A DNA stretch of 64,000 bases. Source: DATFVJ01 sp035517695. GTDB lineage: Bacteria; Actinomycetota; Actinomycetes; Streptosporangiales; Streptosporangiaceae. The notes beneath the pieces are model-generated. The model was not told where the DNA came from. It worked only from the letters and a program-made list of their open reading frames with translations, and did not search any database. The DNA is taken from contig DATIYI010000365.1 of NCBI GenBank assembly GCA_035517695.1, forward strand, positions 1-64,000. Reading direction: 5' to 3'. Both the position numbers and the translations under genes were made by a program. Positions 54,478 through 63,671 of this stretch are shown here, piece after piece. Each line of letters starts with the position of its first letter. Positions within the stretch are counted from its first letter, which is position 1.

Positions 54478-54885
54478 GTGCTGATCGACTGGTACCGGCT
54501 CCGGGTCGCCGCAGGCGATGCGGCGGGCCGGGCGTATGCGCCGTACTCCGGACTGCGGGTGGGCGCCGCAGCCGAGGCGGCGGACGGCAGGGTCATCGTC
54601 GGTTGCAACGTGGAGAATGCCTCCTATGGGCTCACCCTGTGCGCCGAGTGCGGACTGGTGTCCGCGCTACACGCCGGCGGCGGCGGAACCCTGGTCGCGG
54701 TCAGCGTCGTCGCAGGTGACGGATCGCCGCTGCTGCCCTGCGGCCGCTGCCGCCAGCTGCTTTTCGAGGCGGGCGGCGAGGGGCTGCTCGTCGACACCGC
54801 CGCGGGGCCGCGGGAGCTGAGGACGTTGCTGCCCGCCGCGCTCGGCCCCGGAGACCTGCCCGCCGATCGGGGCGCCCGTGGCTGA
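54478..54885 (+). CDS. cdd: cytidine deaminase
   Basis: A 135-residue zinc enzyme. The substrate motif is NVENASYGLTLCAECGL with the Cys-Ala-Glu triad, and the second zinc motif is LPCGRCRQLLFE. It deaminates cytidine and deoxycytidine to uridine forms. GTG 54478 follows GGAGG at eight bases. It overlaps deoA by eight bases, so the pair is coupled. The length is normal and I see no lesion. Confidence 0.93.
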   Translation: MLIDWYRLRVAAGDAAGRAYAPYSGLRVGAAAEAADGRVIVGCNVENASYGLTLCAECGLVSALHAGGGGTLVAVSVVAGDGSPLLPCGRCRQLLFEAGGEGLLVDTAAGPRELRTLLPAALGPGDLPADRGARG

Positions 54886-56341
54886 AGCATCCAAGTCTAG
54901 AGCCTCCATGTCTAAAACCCCCGTGCCTAAAACCCCCGTGCCGGAAACATCCATGCCGGAAGCATCCGCGCCTGACCGGGAGCCGCGGGAAACGCCGTCG
55001 CCGCGCTCCCGAGCGCCGGACGTCGCCGGGCTGATCAGGGCCAAGCGGGACGGCGGTCGGCTTGCCGACGATGACGTCCGCTGGCTGATAGCGGCCTACA
55101 CCAGGGGCGCGGTACCCGAGGAGCAGATGTCCGCTCTGCTGATGGCCATCTACTTCCGCGGGCTTGACCCCGCCGAACTGCGGATCTGGACGGCCGCCAT
55201 GGTCGCATCAGGCGAGCGGCTCGACCTTGCCGGCGTGCCAGCGCCCACCGTCGACAAGCACTCGACCGGCGGGGTCGGGGACAAGGTCTCGCTGATCCTC
55301 GCGCCCCTCGTGGCGAGCTGCGGCGCCGCCGTGCCGCAACTATCCGGCCGTGGTCTCGGCCACACCGGCGGCACGCTCGACAAGCTTGAGGCCGTGCCGG
55401 GCTGGCGGGCAAGCCTGTCGCCCGCGGAGACGATGGCCGTGCTGCGCGACGTCGGCTGCGTCATCTGCGCCGCGGGTCCCGGACTGGCGCCGGCCGACCG
55501 GCGGCTGTACGCACTGCGCGATGTGACCGGCACAGTCGAGTCGATACCGCTGATCGCAAGCTCGATCATGTCGAAGAAGATCGCCGAGGGGACGGCGGCG
55601 CTCGTGCTCGACGTGAAGGTGGGCTGCGGCGCGTTCATGCGCGACCTGGGTGAGGCCAGGCACCTGGCGGCAACCATGGTGACCCTCGGCGCCGAGCATG
55701 GCGTGCGGACCTCCGCGCTGCTTACCAGGATGGACACGCCGCTCGGGCACGCCGCAGGCAATGCGGTAGAGGTCGAGGAGGCAGTGGCGACGCTGCGCGG
55801 AGGCGGCCCGCCCGACCTTGTCGAGGTCACTCTCGCGCTGGCCGAAGAGATGCTCTGGCTCGCCGGACTGGGGCCGCAGCCCGGGCTGGCCGCGGCGGCT
55901 GACACGGCCGACCCGCGGGATCCTCGCGCAGACCCGGCCGCCGCACTCGCGGACGGCCGGGCATATCAGCGCTACCGAGCGATGATCACCGCCCAGGGTG
56001 GCGACCCGGACGCACCCCTGCCGCGAGCGCCGCACGCGGTGACAGTGGCCGCGGCCGGGTCAGGGTGGCTCCGTCAGCTCGACGCCCTGGCGGTCGGGCG
56101 TGCCGCGTGGCTTCTCGGCGCAGGCCGAGTACGCAAGGAGGACTCCGTGAGCGCGGCAGCCGGGGTCATTTGCCTAGCCAAACCCGGCGACCGCGTCGAA
56201 AAGGGGCAGCCCCTGCTTGAGCTGCGCAGTGCTGACTCGGCGCGCTTCGGGCAGGCCAGACAAGCGCTGGCGGGCGCGGCCGAGATCGGGCCAGAGCCAC
56301 CGCCGGTGACACCGCTGGTGATCGAGCGAATCACGCCATGA
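54878..56341 (+). CDS. deoA: thymidine phosphorylase
   Basis: A 487-residue pyrimidine nucleoside phosphorylase. VDKHSTGGVGDKVSLILAPL and the family signature SGRGLGHTGGTLDKLE are intact, and IASSIMSKKIAEG is in the phosphate site. It splits thymidine and deoxyuridine to base and deoxyribose-1-phosphate. The first 45 residues are a repetitive tail (KTPVPKTPVPETSMPEASAP) that other DeoA proteins do not seem to have, so an internal start before PDVAGLIRAKRDGG is possible. Its GTG overlaps cdd. Confidence 0.93.
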   Translation: MAEASKSRASMSKTPVPKTPVPETSMPEASAPDREPRETPSPRSRAPDVAGLIRAKRDGGRLADDDVRWLIAAYTRGAVPEEQMSALLMAIYFRGLDPAELRIWTAAMVASGERLDLAGVPAPTVDKHSTGGVGDKVSLILAPLVASCGAAVPQLSGRGLGHTGGTLDKLEAVPGWRASLSPAETMAVLRDVGCVICAAGPGLAPADRRLYALRDVTGTVESIPLIASSIMSKKIAEGTAALVLDVKVGCGAFMRDLGEARHLAATMVTLGAEHGVRTSALLTRMDTPLGHAAGNAVEVEEAVATLRGGGPPDLVEVTLALAEEMLWLAGLGPQPGLAAAADTADPRDPRADPAAALADGRAYQRYRAMITAQGGDPDAPLPRAPHAVTVAAAGSGWLRQLDALAVGRAAWLLGAGRVRKEDSVSAAAGVICLAKPGDRVEKGQPLLELRSADSARFGQARQALAGAAEIGPEPPPVTPLVIERITP

Positions 56342-56476
56342 TGGCCCCAGCGCTGCCCCCGGCGTAAATGGCCGCCGCCCAGCATCCGAGGGATCCTGCG
56401 CCGTCCCCGCAGCGCGGTTCACCCGCGCCGCCGAGCGGATGATGCCCGGTCCGGCTCGGCGAGGTAGCGTCGGGAC

Positions 56477-57484
56477 GTGAACATCGAGTCGCGTTCGCAC
56501 CTGGTCGGCGATGGCCCGCTGAACACCCTGAGAACGCTGAGCACGCTGCCGTCTGGCATCGTGGCCATGCCGTCTTCCGATGCCGCGCTCAGGCAGGTCC
56601 TGCACGGCCTTCCAGGGATCGACCAGGTGGGTGCGCAGGCGCGGGCGGCTGCCCTGGCCACCAGATCGATCAAGACGGACGCGAAGCTGTGGGCCATCGA
56701 CACTGCGATCCGGATGGTCGACCTGACCACGCTCGAAGGGGCGGACACCCCGGGCAAGGTCCGCGCGCTGTGCGCGAAGGCGCGCCGCCCCGACCCGCTC
56801 GACCCGGGCGTGCCGGCCGTCGCTGCGGTCTGCGTCTACCCCGATCTCGTCGCGGTGGCCCGCGCAGAACTGGACGGCAGCCCGGTCGCCGTGGCGTCCG
56901 TGGCCACCGCATTCCCATCCGGGCGAGCCGCACCGGCGGTGAAACTCGCCGATGTCGCAAGCGCCGTGGACGGCGGGGCGGACGAGATCGACATGGTCAT
57001 CGACCGTGGCGCCTTCCTGTCCGGGCGGTACCGGCAGGTCTACGAGGAGGTGCGCGCGGTGCGTGCGGCGTGCGGATCGGCGCATCTCAAGGTGATCCTC
57101 GAAACCGGCGAACTCGCCACGCTGGACAACGTTTCGCGCGCAGCATGGCTCGCGATGCTTGCCGGAGCCGACTTCATCAAGACGTCGACGGGCAAGGTGT
57201 CGCCGGCGGCGACACCACCCGTCGCCCTCGTCATGTTGTCCGCCGTCGCGGACTTCGCCGCACAGACCGGCCGCAGGGTCGGCGTGAAGGTGGCGGGCGG
57301 AGTGCGCACCGCCAAGGACGCGATCCGATACCTCGTGCTTGTGCGCGAGACTGCCGGGCAGCAGTGGCTCACCCCGGAGTCGTTCAGGATCGGCGCGTCC
57401 AGCGTCCTCAACGACCTGCTCATGCAGCGCAGTAAGCAGCGCACCGGTGTCTACGCCGGTCCCGACTACTTCACGGTCGACTAA
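56477..57484 (+). CDS. deoC: deoxyribose-phosphate aldolase
   Basis: A 335-residue TIM-barrel class I aldolase. The Schiff-base Lys is in ADFIKTSTGKVSP, the other catalytic Lys in VGVKVAGGVRT. Asp in VDLTTLEG is near the N-terminus. It cleaves deoxyribose-5-phosphate to glyceraldehyde-3-phosphate and acetaldehyde. It starts at GTG 56477 with AGGTAG upstream; its TAA overlaps the aldehyde dehydrogenase ATG (TAATG). The dehydrogenases after it fit removal of the acetaldehyde. Confidence 0.93.
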   Translation: MNIESRSHLVGDGPLNTLRTLSTLPSGIVAMPSSDAALRQVLHGLPGIDQVGAQARAAALATRSIKTDAKLWAIDTAIRMVDLTTLEGADTPGKVRALCAKARRPDPLDPGVPAVAAVCVYPDLVAVARAELDGSPVAVASVATAFPSGRAAPAVKLADVASAVDGGADEIDMVIDRGAFLSGRYRQVYEEVRAVRAACGSAHLKVILETGELATLDNVSRAAWLAMLAGADFIKTSTGKVSPAATPPVALVMLSAVADFAAQTGRRVGVKVAGGVRTAKDAIRYLVLVRETAGQQWLTPESFRIGASSVLNDLLMQRSKQRTGVYAGPDYFTVD

Positions 57485-58917
57485 TGGCCTGGGATTACGC
57501 GCCCGCGCCGGAGTCACGCGACATCGTTTCCATCCAGCGGGAGTACGGCCTGTTTATCGACGGGCAGTTCCAGCCCGCGGCGGACGCCGCGAAGTTCGCG
57601 ACCGTCAACCCGGCAACGGAGGAACCGCTCGCAGTGGTGGCCGACGCGGGCATCACCGACGTGGACCGCGCAGTGCGAGCCGCGCGCGCCGCCCTCGACC
57701 GTGTGTGGCGCCGCATGCCGGGCCGTGAAAGAGCCAAGTACCTCTACCGGATCGCCCGGATCCTGCAGGAACGCGCACGCGAGTTCGCGGTGCTCGAGAG
57801 CCTGGACAACGGCAAGCCGATCCGGGAGTCGCGCGACGTCGACGTGCCGCTCGCCGCCGCGCACTTCTTCTACCACGCCGGCTGGGCCGACAAGCTGGAG
57901 TATGCGGGCTTCGGCCAGGCGCCGCGACCGATTGGCGTCGCGGGCCAGATCATCCTGTGGAACTTCCCGCTGCTGATGGCTGCGTGGAAGCTCGCACCCG
58001 CGCTCGCCGCGGGAAACACGTGCGTGCTCAAGCCGGCCGCGACGACACCCCTGTCCGCGCTGCTCCTGGCCGAGGTGTGCCGCCAGGCGGACCTGCCTTC
58101 CGGCGTGGTGAACGTCATCACAGGCGAAGGGGATACCGGCGCCAAGCTTGTCACCCATCCCGGTATCGACAAGATCGCCTTCACCGGCTCGACCGAGGTG
58201 GGCAAGGAAATCCGGCGTGCGGTCGCGGGGACGCCAAAGCGGCTCACCCTCGAACTCGGCGGCAAGGCGGCGAACGTGGTCTTTGCTGACGCGCCGCTGG
58301 ACCAGGCCGTCGAGGGCATCGTGAACGGCATCTTCTTCAACCAGGGCCATGTCTGCTGCGCAGGCTCGCGGCTGCTCGTGCAGGAGTCGGCGGCCGACCT
58401 GGTGGTCGACCGCCTGAAGCGCCGGATCGATACGCTGCGGCTCGGCGACCCGCTCGACAAGAACACCGACATCGGCGCGATCAACTCGGCGCAGCAACTC
58501 GACAAGATCCGTACGCTGTCCGCGGCTGGCGAGGCGGATGGCGGCGTGCGCTGGTCACCGCAATGTCGGCTGCCCGAGCGCGGTTACTGGTTCCCGCCGA
58601 CCGTGTTCACAGGGGTCAGCCAGTCGCACCGGATCGCCCGCGAGGAGATCTTCGGGCCGGTGCTGTCCGTGCTCACGTTCCGTACCCCGGAAGAGGCCAT
58701 CACTAAGGCGAACAACACGCCCTACGGGCTGTCGGCCGGGGTATGGACAGAGAAGGGCAGCCGGATCCTCTGGATGGCGCAGCGGCTGCGGTCCGGAGTC
58801 GTCTGGGCCAACACCTACAACCGCTTCGACCCGGCGAGCCCGTTTGGCGGGTACCGCGAGTCAGGATTCGGGCGGGAAGGCGGCAGGCACGGGCTGGAGG
58901 CTTATCTCGATGTCTGA
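57484..58917 (+). CDS. aldehyde dehydrogenase
   Basis: A 477-residue NAD(P)-dependent aldehyde dehydrogenase. GQIILWNFPLLMAAWKLAPA and ELGGKAANVVFADA (general-base Glu) are present, and the catalytic Cys is in NQGHVCCAGSR near residue 290. ATG 57484 overlaps the deoC stop. The last eight bases overlap the next dehydrogenase gene. It probably oxidises the acetaldehyde formed by DeoC. Confidence 0.9.
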   Translation: MAWDYAPAPESRDIVSIQREYGLFIDGQFQPAADAAKFATVNPATEEPLAVVADAGITDVDRAVRAARAALDRVWRRMPGRERAKYLYRIARILQERAREFAVLESLDNGKPIRESRDVDVPLAAAHFFYHAGWADKLEYAGFGQAPRPIGVAGQIILWNFPLLMAAWKLAPALAAGNTCVLKPAATTPLSALLLAEVCRQADLPSGVVNVITGEGDTGAKLVTHPGIDKIAFTGSTEVGKEIRRAVAGTPKRLTLELGGKAANVVFADAPLDQAVEGIVNGIFFNQGHVCCAGSRLLVQESAADLVVDRLKRRIDTLRLGDPLDKNTDIGAINSAQQLDKIRTLSAAGEADGGVRWSPQCRLPERGYWFPPTVFTGVSQSHRIAREEIFGPVLSVLTFRTPEEAITKANNTPYGLSAGVWTEKGSRILWMAQRLRSGVVWANTYNRFDPASPFGGYRESGFGREGGRHGLEAYLDV

Positions 58918-59818
58918 TGACGGCGCTGCGGGCGCTGCTGCCCACGGTTTGAGGCTCGACGTGCGCAAAACCTACAAGCTGTTCATCCGCGGCGCGTTCC
59001 CGCGGTCGGAATCGGGCCGTTCTTACCAGGTCACCGGTGCGGACGGCGCGGTGCTCGCGAACGCGGCGCAGGGATCACGCAAGGACGCGAGGGAAGCGGT
59101 CGTCGCCGCACGCGCGGCAGTGCCCGGGTGGGCGGGCGCTACGGCGTACCACAGGGGACAGGTTCTCTACCGCGTGGCAGAAATGCTCGAGGGCCGTGCG
59201 GCACAGTTCACGGCCGAGGTGGCCGCCGCCGAAGGTATCTCCGCGGCCGCGGCTGGGCGGTCGGTCGCCGAAACGGTCGACCGGTGGGTGTGGTTCGCCG
59301 GCTGGTCGGACAAAGTCACCCAGGTCGCCGGCGCCGCGAATCCGGTAGCGGGGCCCTATTTCAACTTCAGCGTCCCCGAGCCGACTGGGGTTGTCGCGGT
59401 CGTGGCGCCCGCCACGTCGAGCCTGCTCGGGCTGGTCAGCGTGCTGGCGCCGGTCATCGTGACAGGCAACACGGCGGTCGTCATCGCAAGCGAGCCGCGC
59501 CCGCTGCCCGCTGTCACTTTCGCCGAGGTGATCGCGACATCGGACGTCCCGGCAGGCGTCGTCAACCTGCTCACCGGCCGTGCCGCGGAACTCGTGCCCG
59601 TCCTCGCCGCGCACATGGACGTTAACGGCATCGATCTGTCCGGCGTGGCGCCAGCCGGCCGGGCCGACCTCGAACGCCTCGCCGCGGGGAATCTCAAGCG
59701 CGTATTCGTCCCGCGCCCCGACGCCGACGGCGACGGCGACTGGGCCGCCCCGCCGGACCCGAGCCGCATGCTGGCATTCCTTGAGACCAAGACCGTCTGG
59801 CACCCCATCGGCATCTAG
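58910..59818 (+). CDS. short aldehyde dehydrogenase-like protein without active-site Cys
   Basis: A 302-residue protein homologous to the NAD-binding half of aldehyde dehydrogenases (GVVAVVAPATSSLLGLVSVL, VIVTGNTAVVIASEPRPLPA, GVVNLLTGRAAELVPVLAAH). The segments with the catalytic Cys and Glu are absent and the end is a divergent tail (LETKTVWHPIGI). ATG 58910 overlaps the previous gene by eight bases. The full-length frame without lesions suggests a kept, non-catalytic partner rather than decay, possibly a regulatory subunit of the dehydrogenase encoded upstream. Confidence 0.8.
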   Translation: MSDDGAAGAAAHGLRLDVRKTYKLFIRGAFPRSESGRSYQVTGADGAVLANAAQGSRKDAREAVVAARAAVPGWAGATAYHRGQVLYRVAEMLEGRAAQFTAEVAAAEGISAAAAGRSVAETVDRWVWFAGWSDKVTQVAGAANPVAGPYFNFSVPEPTGVVAVVAPATSSLLGLVSVLAPVIVTGNTAVVIASEPRPLPAVTFAEVIATSDVPAGVVNLLTGRAAELVPVLAAHMDVNGIDLSGVAPAGRADLERLAAGNLKRVFVPRPDADGDGDWAAPPDPSRMLAFLETKTVWHPIGI

Positions 59819-60082
59819 GGTGCCGGCGCGGAGGCGAGCCGCGGCCACAGCGACGCACCAGAGCCGGCCGGCCTCGAGATGGCCCTGCGTGAGAACTTCC
59901 TATCCCTGGCTGCTACCCGGCAACGTCACCTGGGCGCCAGCCCGAACCTCCTCGTGTACGATCGCGACCTGTGGACCGACCCGGATGATGTCGCAGCGCC
60001 GACCCAAAGATGCCGACCTCGCCGGAACGGGAGCCTGACATCGCCATCGTCGATCGCAGCCTGCCTCGTCTTACCGGCCTTC

Positions 60083-60723
60083 TCAGATCTCGCCGAACAG
60101 GCGGTCGCCCGCGTCGCCGAGGCCGGGCACGATGTACCCACGCCCGTCCAGGCGAGGTCCAGGGCCGCGGTAACCACACGGACGGGCACGGGATCGTCGG
60201 AAGGGAATGCCGCCTCGATCCTGCTGACGCCCTCGGGTGCGGCGATCAGGCAGACGGCGGTCACCGACGTGGCGCCGCGCCGCACGAGCATCGCTATGAC
60301 GGTTTCCAGCGTCCCGCCCGTCGCGAGCATCGGATCGAGGACGAACGCCTCGCGGCCGGACAGATCCGCGGGCAGCCGGTCGGCGTAGGTCGAGGCGACG
60401 AGCGACACCTCATCTCTGACCAACCCCACGAAACCGACGTCGGCGGTCGGCACTAGCCTGGACATGCCGTCGAGCATGCCGATACCGGCGCGCAGCACCG
60501 GGATCACGAGCGGTACCGGGCGCGCCAGCTTGACGCCTGCCGCAGTCGCCAGGGGGGTTCGCACCGACACCGGCTGAATGCGGACCTCGCGTGTCGTCTC
60601 GTAGGCGAGCAGGGTGACAAGCTCGTCGGCGAGCCGGCGGAATGTCGGGGCCTCGGTAGTTGCGTCGCGCAGCGCGGTGAGTTTGTGCGCGATCAGGGGA
60701 TGGTCGACGACCAGCGTTCGCAT
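60083..60723 (-). pseudogene. upp: uracil phosphoribosyltransferase, frameshifted near the end
   Basis: From ATG 60723 the frame gives a normal UPRT (AGIGMLDGMSRLVPTADVGF, PMLATGGTLETVIAML with the PRPP site). Near 60155 a one-base loss shifts the frame, and the last 25 residues (RLDGRGYIVPGLGDAGDRLF) with the uracil-binding GYIVPGLGDAGDR motif are in the next frame, ending at TGA 60083. The shifted protein runs on to 59926 with an unrelated tail. It would make UMP from uracil; as written it is probably inactive. A single indel could be sequence error. Confidence 0.8.
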
Positions 60724-60841
60724 GATCGGTAGTGTCGCAAGTCAGCCCAACTCCATTGCGACGCTGCCCGCGGCGAGCCGGCCGCGCTGGCCACGCCGAG
60801 CGCCGCGGGTTTGCCGGGCCCGGGCTTGCCTGTCACGGCAA

Positions 60842-60857
60842 TCGAGTATATGTTCGA
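60842..60857. promoter_or_regulatory. candidate LexA (SOS) box
   Basis: TCGAGTATATGTTCGA matches the actinobacterial SOS consensus TCGAAC-N4-GTTCGA in ten of the twelve fixed positions, with the right half perfect. It lies 122 bases before the DUF6504-like gene start. That family is often linked to translesion polymerase genes, which fits LexA control. Binding is inferred. Confidence 0.45.
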
Positions 60858-60876
60858 ATGTAGTGCTACCTGCCTT

Positions 60877-60924
60877 CCCCCGGGTGGCTGCCGGATCGAC
60901 CCCCCGGGTGGCTGCCGGATCGAC
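60877..60924. repeat. 24-bp perfect tandem duplication
   Basis: Two identical 24-base units (60877-60900 and 60901-60924), each holding CCCCCGGGTGGCTGCCGG, lie between the candidate LexA box and the DUF6504-like gene. They lengthen the leader or promoter spacer of that gene. Confidence 0.85.
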
Positions 60925-60978
60925 GCAGACATCACCGCGAGGACGACGCGGGACGGGCCAAGGTGGAAGGTGGGCGCG

Positions 60979-61266
60979 TTGAACAGAGTGTACGGCGACC
61001 CCATCCAGGTCTGGACGGACGACGACGGTGCGCCGATCAGGTTCGTCTGGCGCGGCCGTTTATTCACGGTGCTCGACGTGCTCGAACACAAGCAAATCAG
61101 CCACGAGTGGTGGCGCCGGAAGGGCCGCGAGGACCCTGGGCCGCAGGCCGGGCGGGAGTTCTGGCGGGTGCGGGCGTCGCCCGGCAAGGATGCGCCGCAA
61201 GGCCTCTACGAGTTGCGCTGCGATCCCGGAGTCGGCGACTGGCTGCTCGCCCGGACATGGGACTAG
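60979..61266 (+). CDS. DUF6504-like small protein
   Basis: A 95-residue protein from TTG 60979: LNRVYGDPIQVWTDD, then FVWRGRLFTVLDVLEHKQIS, REFWRVRASPGKDAP and WLLARTWD. This pattern (YGDPIxV at the start, RGRLxTV, EFWRV and a final WLLARxWD) is the DUF6504 family, often next to DNA-damage polymerase genes. GGAAGG lies ten bases upstream. An open frame continues up to 60811 through the tandem repeat, but lacks family similarity. No polymerase gene is in this window. Its role is unknown. Confidence 0.7.
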   Translation: MNRVYGDPIQVWTDDDGAPIRFVWRGRLFTVLDVLEHKQISHEWWRRKGREDPGPQAGREFWRVRASPGKDAPQGLYELRCDPGVGDWLLARTWD

Positions 61267-61380
61267 GGCATGCCCTGGCAGCACGCGCACGGAAATCAAT
61301 CCATGCGGCCTCACGATCATGATCTTCATGACCGCCCGTGACTGGCACGCGGCGTTCAGGTAGTGCTGGGCGATGCATCG

Positions 61381-62397
61381 CTATCCGAGGACCGCGTCGC
61401 GTATCGCCCGCAGGTCCGGTTCGGAGGTCGGGCCGGCCACAAGCAATGTGGTGACCGCGCTCTCGCGCCACAGTTGAAGCCGCTCACGGATCCGGCCGAT
61501 GGGGCCGAGCAGGCAGATCGCATCCGCGAGCTCGTCGGGCACGGCCGCGATGGCCTCGTCGCGGCGGCCGTTCAGCCATAGCTCCTGAACGTTGCGGGCC
61601 GCTTCCTCGAATCCCATTCGGCTGACGACGTTTAAGTGGAAGTTCCTGTTACGTGCCCCCATGCCGCCGATGTAGAAACCCAGGGTCATCTTCGCGGTCC
61701 GCAGGGCGCCGGGAAGATTATCGGTGCGGATGACATTCACCGTGGCGGCGATGTCGAAGCCCGGTGGCGCGGCGGCGAGGGCGTCGCCGTACACCTGGCT
61801 CATCTTCTCCGGATGAGTGAACAGCGGCAGCCAGCCGTCGGCGATCTCGGTGGCGAGCGCCACGTTTTTCGGCCCCTCCGCGCCGAGGTAGACCGGGATG
61901 GCATCGCGCAGCGGCGGAATGTTCAGCCGGAGCGGCTTGCCGAGCCCAGTCCCTGGACGGAAGGGCAGCGGATAATGCGGCCCGGGATTGCGCGCAGGCC
62001 GCTGCCTGCTCCACATCAGCCGCAGGAGGTCCACGTACTCGCGGGTGCGCGCCAGCGGCTGCGAAAACGGCACCCCGTACCAGCCCTCAACCACCTGGGG
62101 ACCTGACACGCCTACGCCGAGCATCAGCCGACCGCCGGAAAGGTAGTCGAGGGTGACGGCGGCCATCGCGGTTGCGGCCGGAGTCCTGGCGGCGAGCTGG
62201 ACGACGGAGGTGCCCAGTTTGATTCGGCTGGTCCGGGCCCCATACCAGGTCAGCGGGGTGAGCGCGTCGGAGCCGTACGATTCCGCGGTCCAGACGGAGT
62301 CGTAGCCGAGTCGTTCGGCCGTGAGAACGGTCTCGGTGGCGTCGCCGGGAGTGATCCAGTAGCCGATGCTCAGGCCCAGCCTCAGGTCGTCCGTCAC
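61381..62397 (-). CDS. luciferase-like (LLM) F420-type oxidoreductase
   Basis: A 338-residue TIM-barrel flavin- or F420-dependent oxidoreductase. LGLSIGYWITPGDATETVLT begins the fold, WTAESYGSDALTPLTW and GTSVVQLAARTPAATAMAAV are family segments, and FYIGGMGARNRNFHLNVV is typical of the actinobacterial F420 group. I choose GTG 62397 because GGAGG lies eight bases upstream; the GTG at 62406 overlaps that site. The substrate is unknown. It is co-directional with the sulfoquinovose synthase-like gene. Confidence 0.88.
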   Translation of the reverse strand: MTDDLRLGLSIGYWITPGDATETVLTAERLGYDSVWTAESYGSDALTPLTWYGARTSRIKLGTSVVQLAARTPAATAMAAVTLDYLSGGRLMLGVGVSGPQVVEGWYGVPFSQPLARTREYVDLLRLMWSRQRPARNPGPHYPLPFRPGTGLGKPLRLNIPPLRDAIPVYLGAEGPKNVALATEIADGWLPLFTHPEKMSQVYGDALAAAPPGFDIAATVNVIRTDNLPGALRTAKMTLGFYIGGMGARNRNFHLNVVSRMGFEEAARNVQELWLNGRRDEAIAAVPDELADAICLLGPIGRIRERLQLWRESAVTTLLVAGPTSEPDLRAIRDAVLG

Positions 62398-62516
62398 CGC
62401 CCGCACCTCCGCTGTTATCCGGGTGCCCAGCTATCGGGGTGCCCAGCGCCATCCTAGGGCGCCCGGTGGCGGGCCGGGCGTTCATAAGAACGCGGGTCGG
62501 CCGCCGGGCGACGGGT

Positions 62517-63671
62517 TCAGTCCGCGCGGGGGGTGCGCCAGTTGACTGTCGGGCGCAGCACCTCGGTCCGCACGCGGTGGGCGTATCGTTTGGTGATCTC
62601 AAGGAGCGACTCGATCAGGGTGTCGGACAGCAGCTGCGGCTGCAGCCCAAGCTCGATGAGCCTGGTGTGCGCGACGTTGTAGTGGTGGTTATCGGCTTCC
62701 ACCCGCGGGTTGTCCACGCACTCGATCGTCACGGGCTCCGGGTTGCACTTGGCGATCGTGTCCGCCATGTCGGAAACGGACATCCACTCCGTGATTTGGT
62801 TGAAGACCCGGAATTCACCCTGGTCCGCCGGGTTCTCACAGGCGATCTGTATGCAGCGGACCGTGTCGCGGATGTCGATGATGCCACGGGTCTGACCACC
62901 CTTGCCGTACACGGTCAGCGGATGGCCGAGCACGGCCTGGATACAGAACCTGTTCAGCACCGTGCCGAAGACCGCGTCGTAGTCGAAGCGGGTCGCGAGC
63001 CTGTCATCCATGGCTGTTTGCGGTGTCTGCTGCCCATACACCACCCCCTGGTTCAGGTCGGTGGCCCGAAGTCCCCAGATCCGGCAGGCGAACTCGATGT
63101 TGTGGCTGTCGTGCACCTTGGACAGGTGGTAGAAGGAGCCCGGCCGCTTCGGGAAAAGCACCCGGTCCTTGCGGCCCTTGTGCTCGACCTCGAGCCAGCC
63201 TTCCTCGATGTCGATGTTGGGGGTGCCGTACTCGCCCATGGTGCCGAGCTTGACCAGGTGGATGTCCGGATCGGTCTCGGCGATCGCGTACAGCACGTTG
63301 AGGTTGCCGATCACATTGTTGGCCTGGGTATAGACGGCGTGCTTGCGATCGATCATCGAATACGGCGCGGCGCGCTGTTCGGCAAAGTGAACGACAGCGT
63401 CGGGGCGGTAGTCCTCAATGATGTGATACGTGAAGTCGGCGTCAGTGAGATCTCCGACATAGCATTCGATGTTTTCCCCTGTGATCTCACGCCACGTGGT
63501 GACACGGGTGCGCAGCGTCTCAATGGGGACTAGGCTCTCAACACCGAGTTCGTGGTCGTACTGCCGTCGCGCAAAGTTGTCGGCAACAGCCACGTCGTGG
63601 CCGGTGTGCGACATGTGCAGTGCCGTCGGCCAACCGAGGTAACCGTCACCGCCCAACACCAAGATCTTCAT
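62517..63671 (-). CDS. sqdB: UDP-sulfoquinovose synthase-like epimerase
   Basis: A 384-residue extended SDR. ILVLGGDGYLGWPTALHMS holds the NAD motif, VVHFAEQRAAPYSMIDR is in the substrate site, and YHLSKVHDSHN provides the YxxxK pair. These match SQD1/SqdB and Agl3, which turn UDP-glucose and sulfite into UDP-sulfoquinovose for sulfolipids or glycans. ATG 63671 follows AGGAG. A sulfolipid glycosyltransferase may lie beyond the window; the GtrA-like gene upstream is divergent. Confidence 0.88.
   Translation of the reverse strand: MKILVLGGDGYLGWPTALHMSHTGHDVAVADNFARRQYDHELGVESLVPIETLRTRVTTWREITGENIECYVGDLTDADFTYHIIEDYRPDAVVHFAEQRAAPYSMIDRKHAVYTQANNVIGNLNVLYAIAETDPDIHLVKLGTMGEYGTPNIDIEEGWLEVEHKGRKDRVLFPKRPGSFYHLSKVHDSHNIEFACRIWGLRATDLNQGVVYGQQTPQTAMDDRLATRFDYDAVFGTVLNRFCIQAVLGHPLTVYGKGGQTRGIIDIRDTVRCIQIACENPADQGEFRVFNQITEWMSVSDMADTIAKCNPEPVTIECVDNPRVEADNHHYNVAHTRLIELGLQPQLLSDTLIESLLEITKRYAHRVRTEVLRPTVNWRTPRAD

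Noticed and set aside
62439..63533. 364-codon plus-strand open frame
   Set aside because: Antisense to the sulfoquinovose synthase-like gene; no motif.
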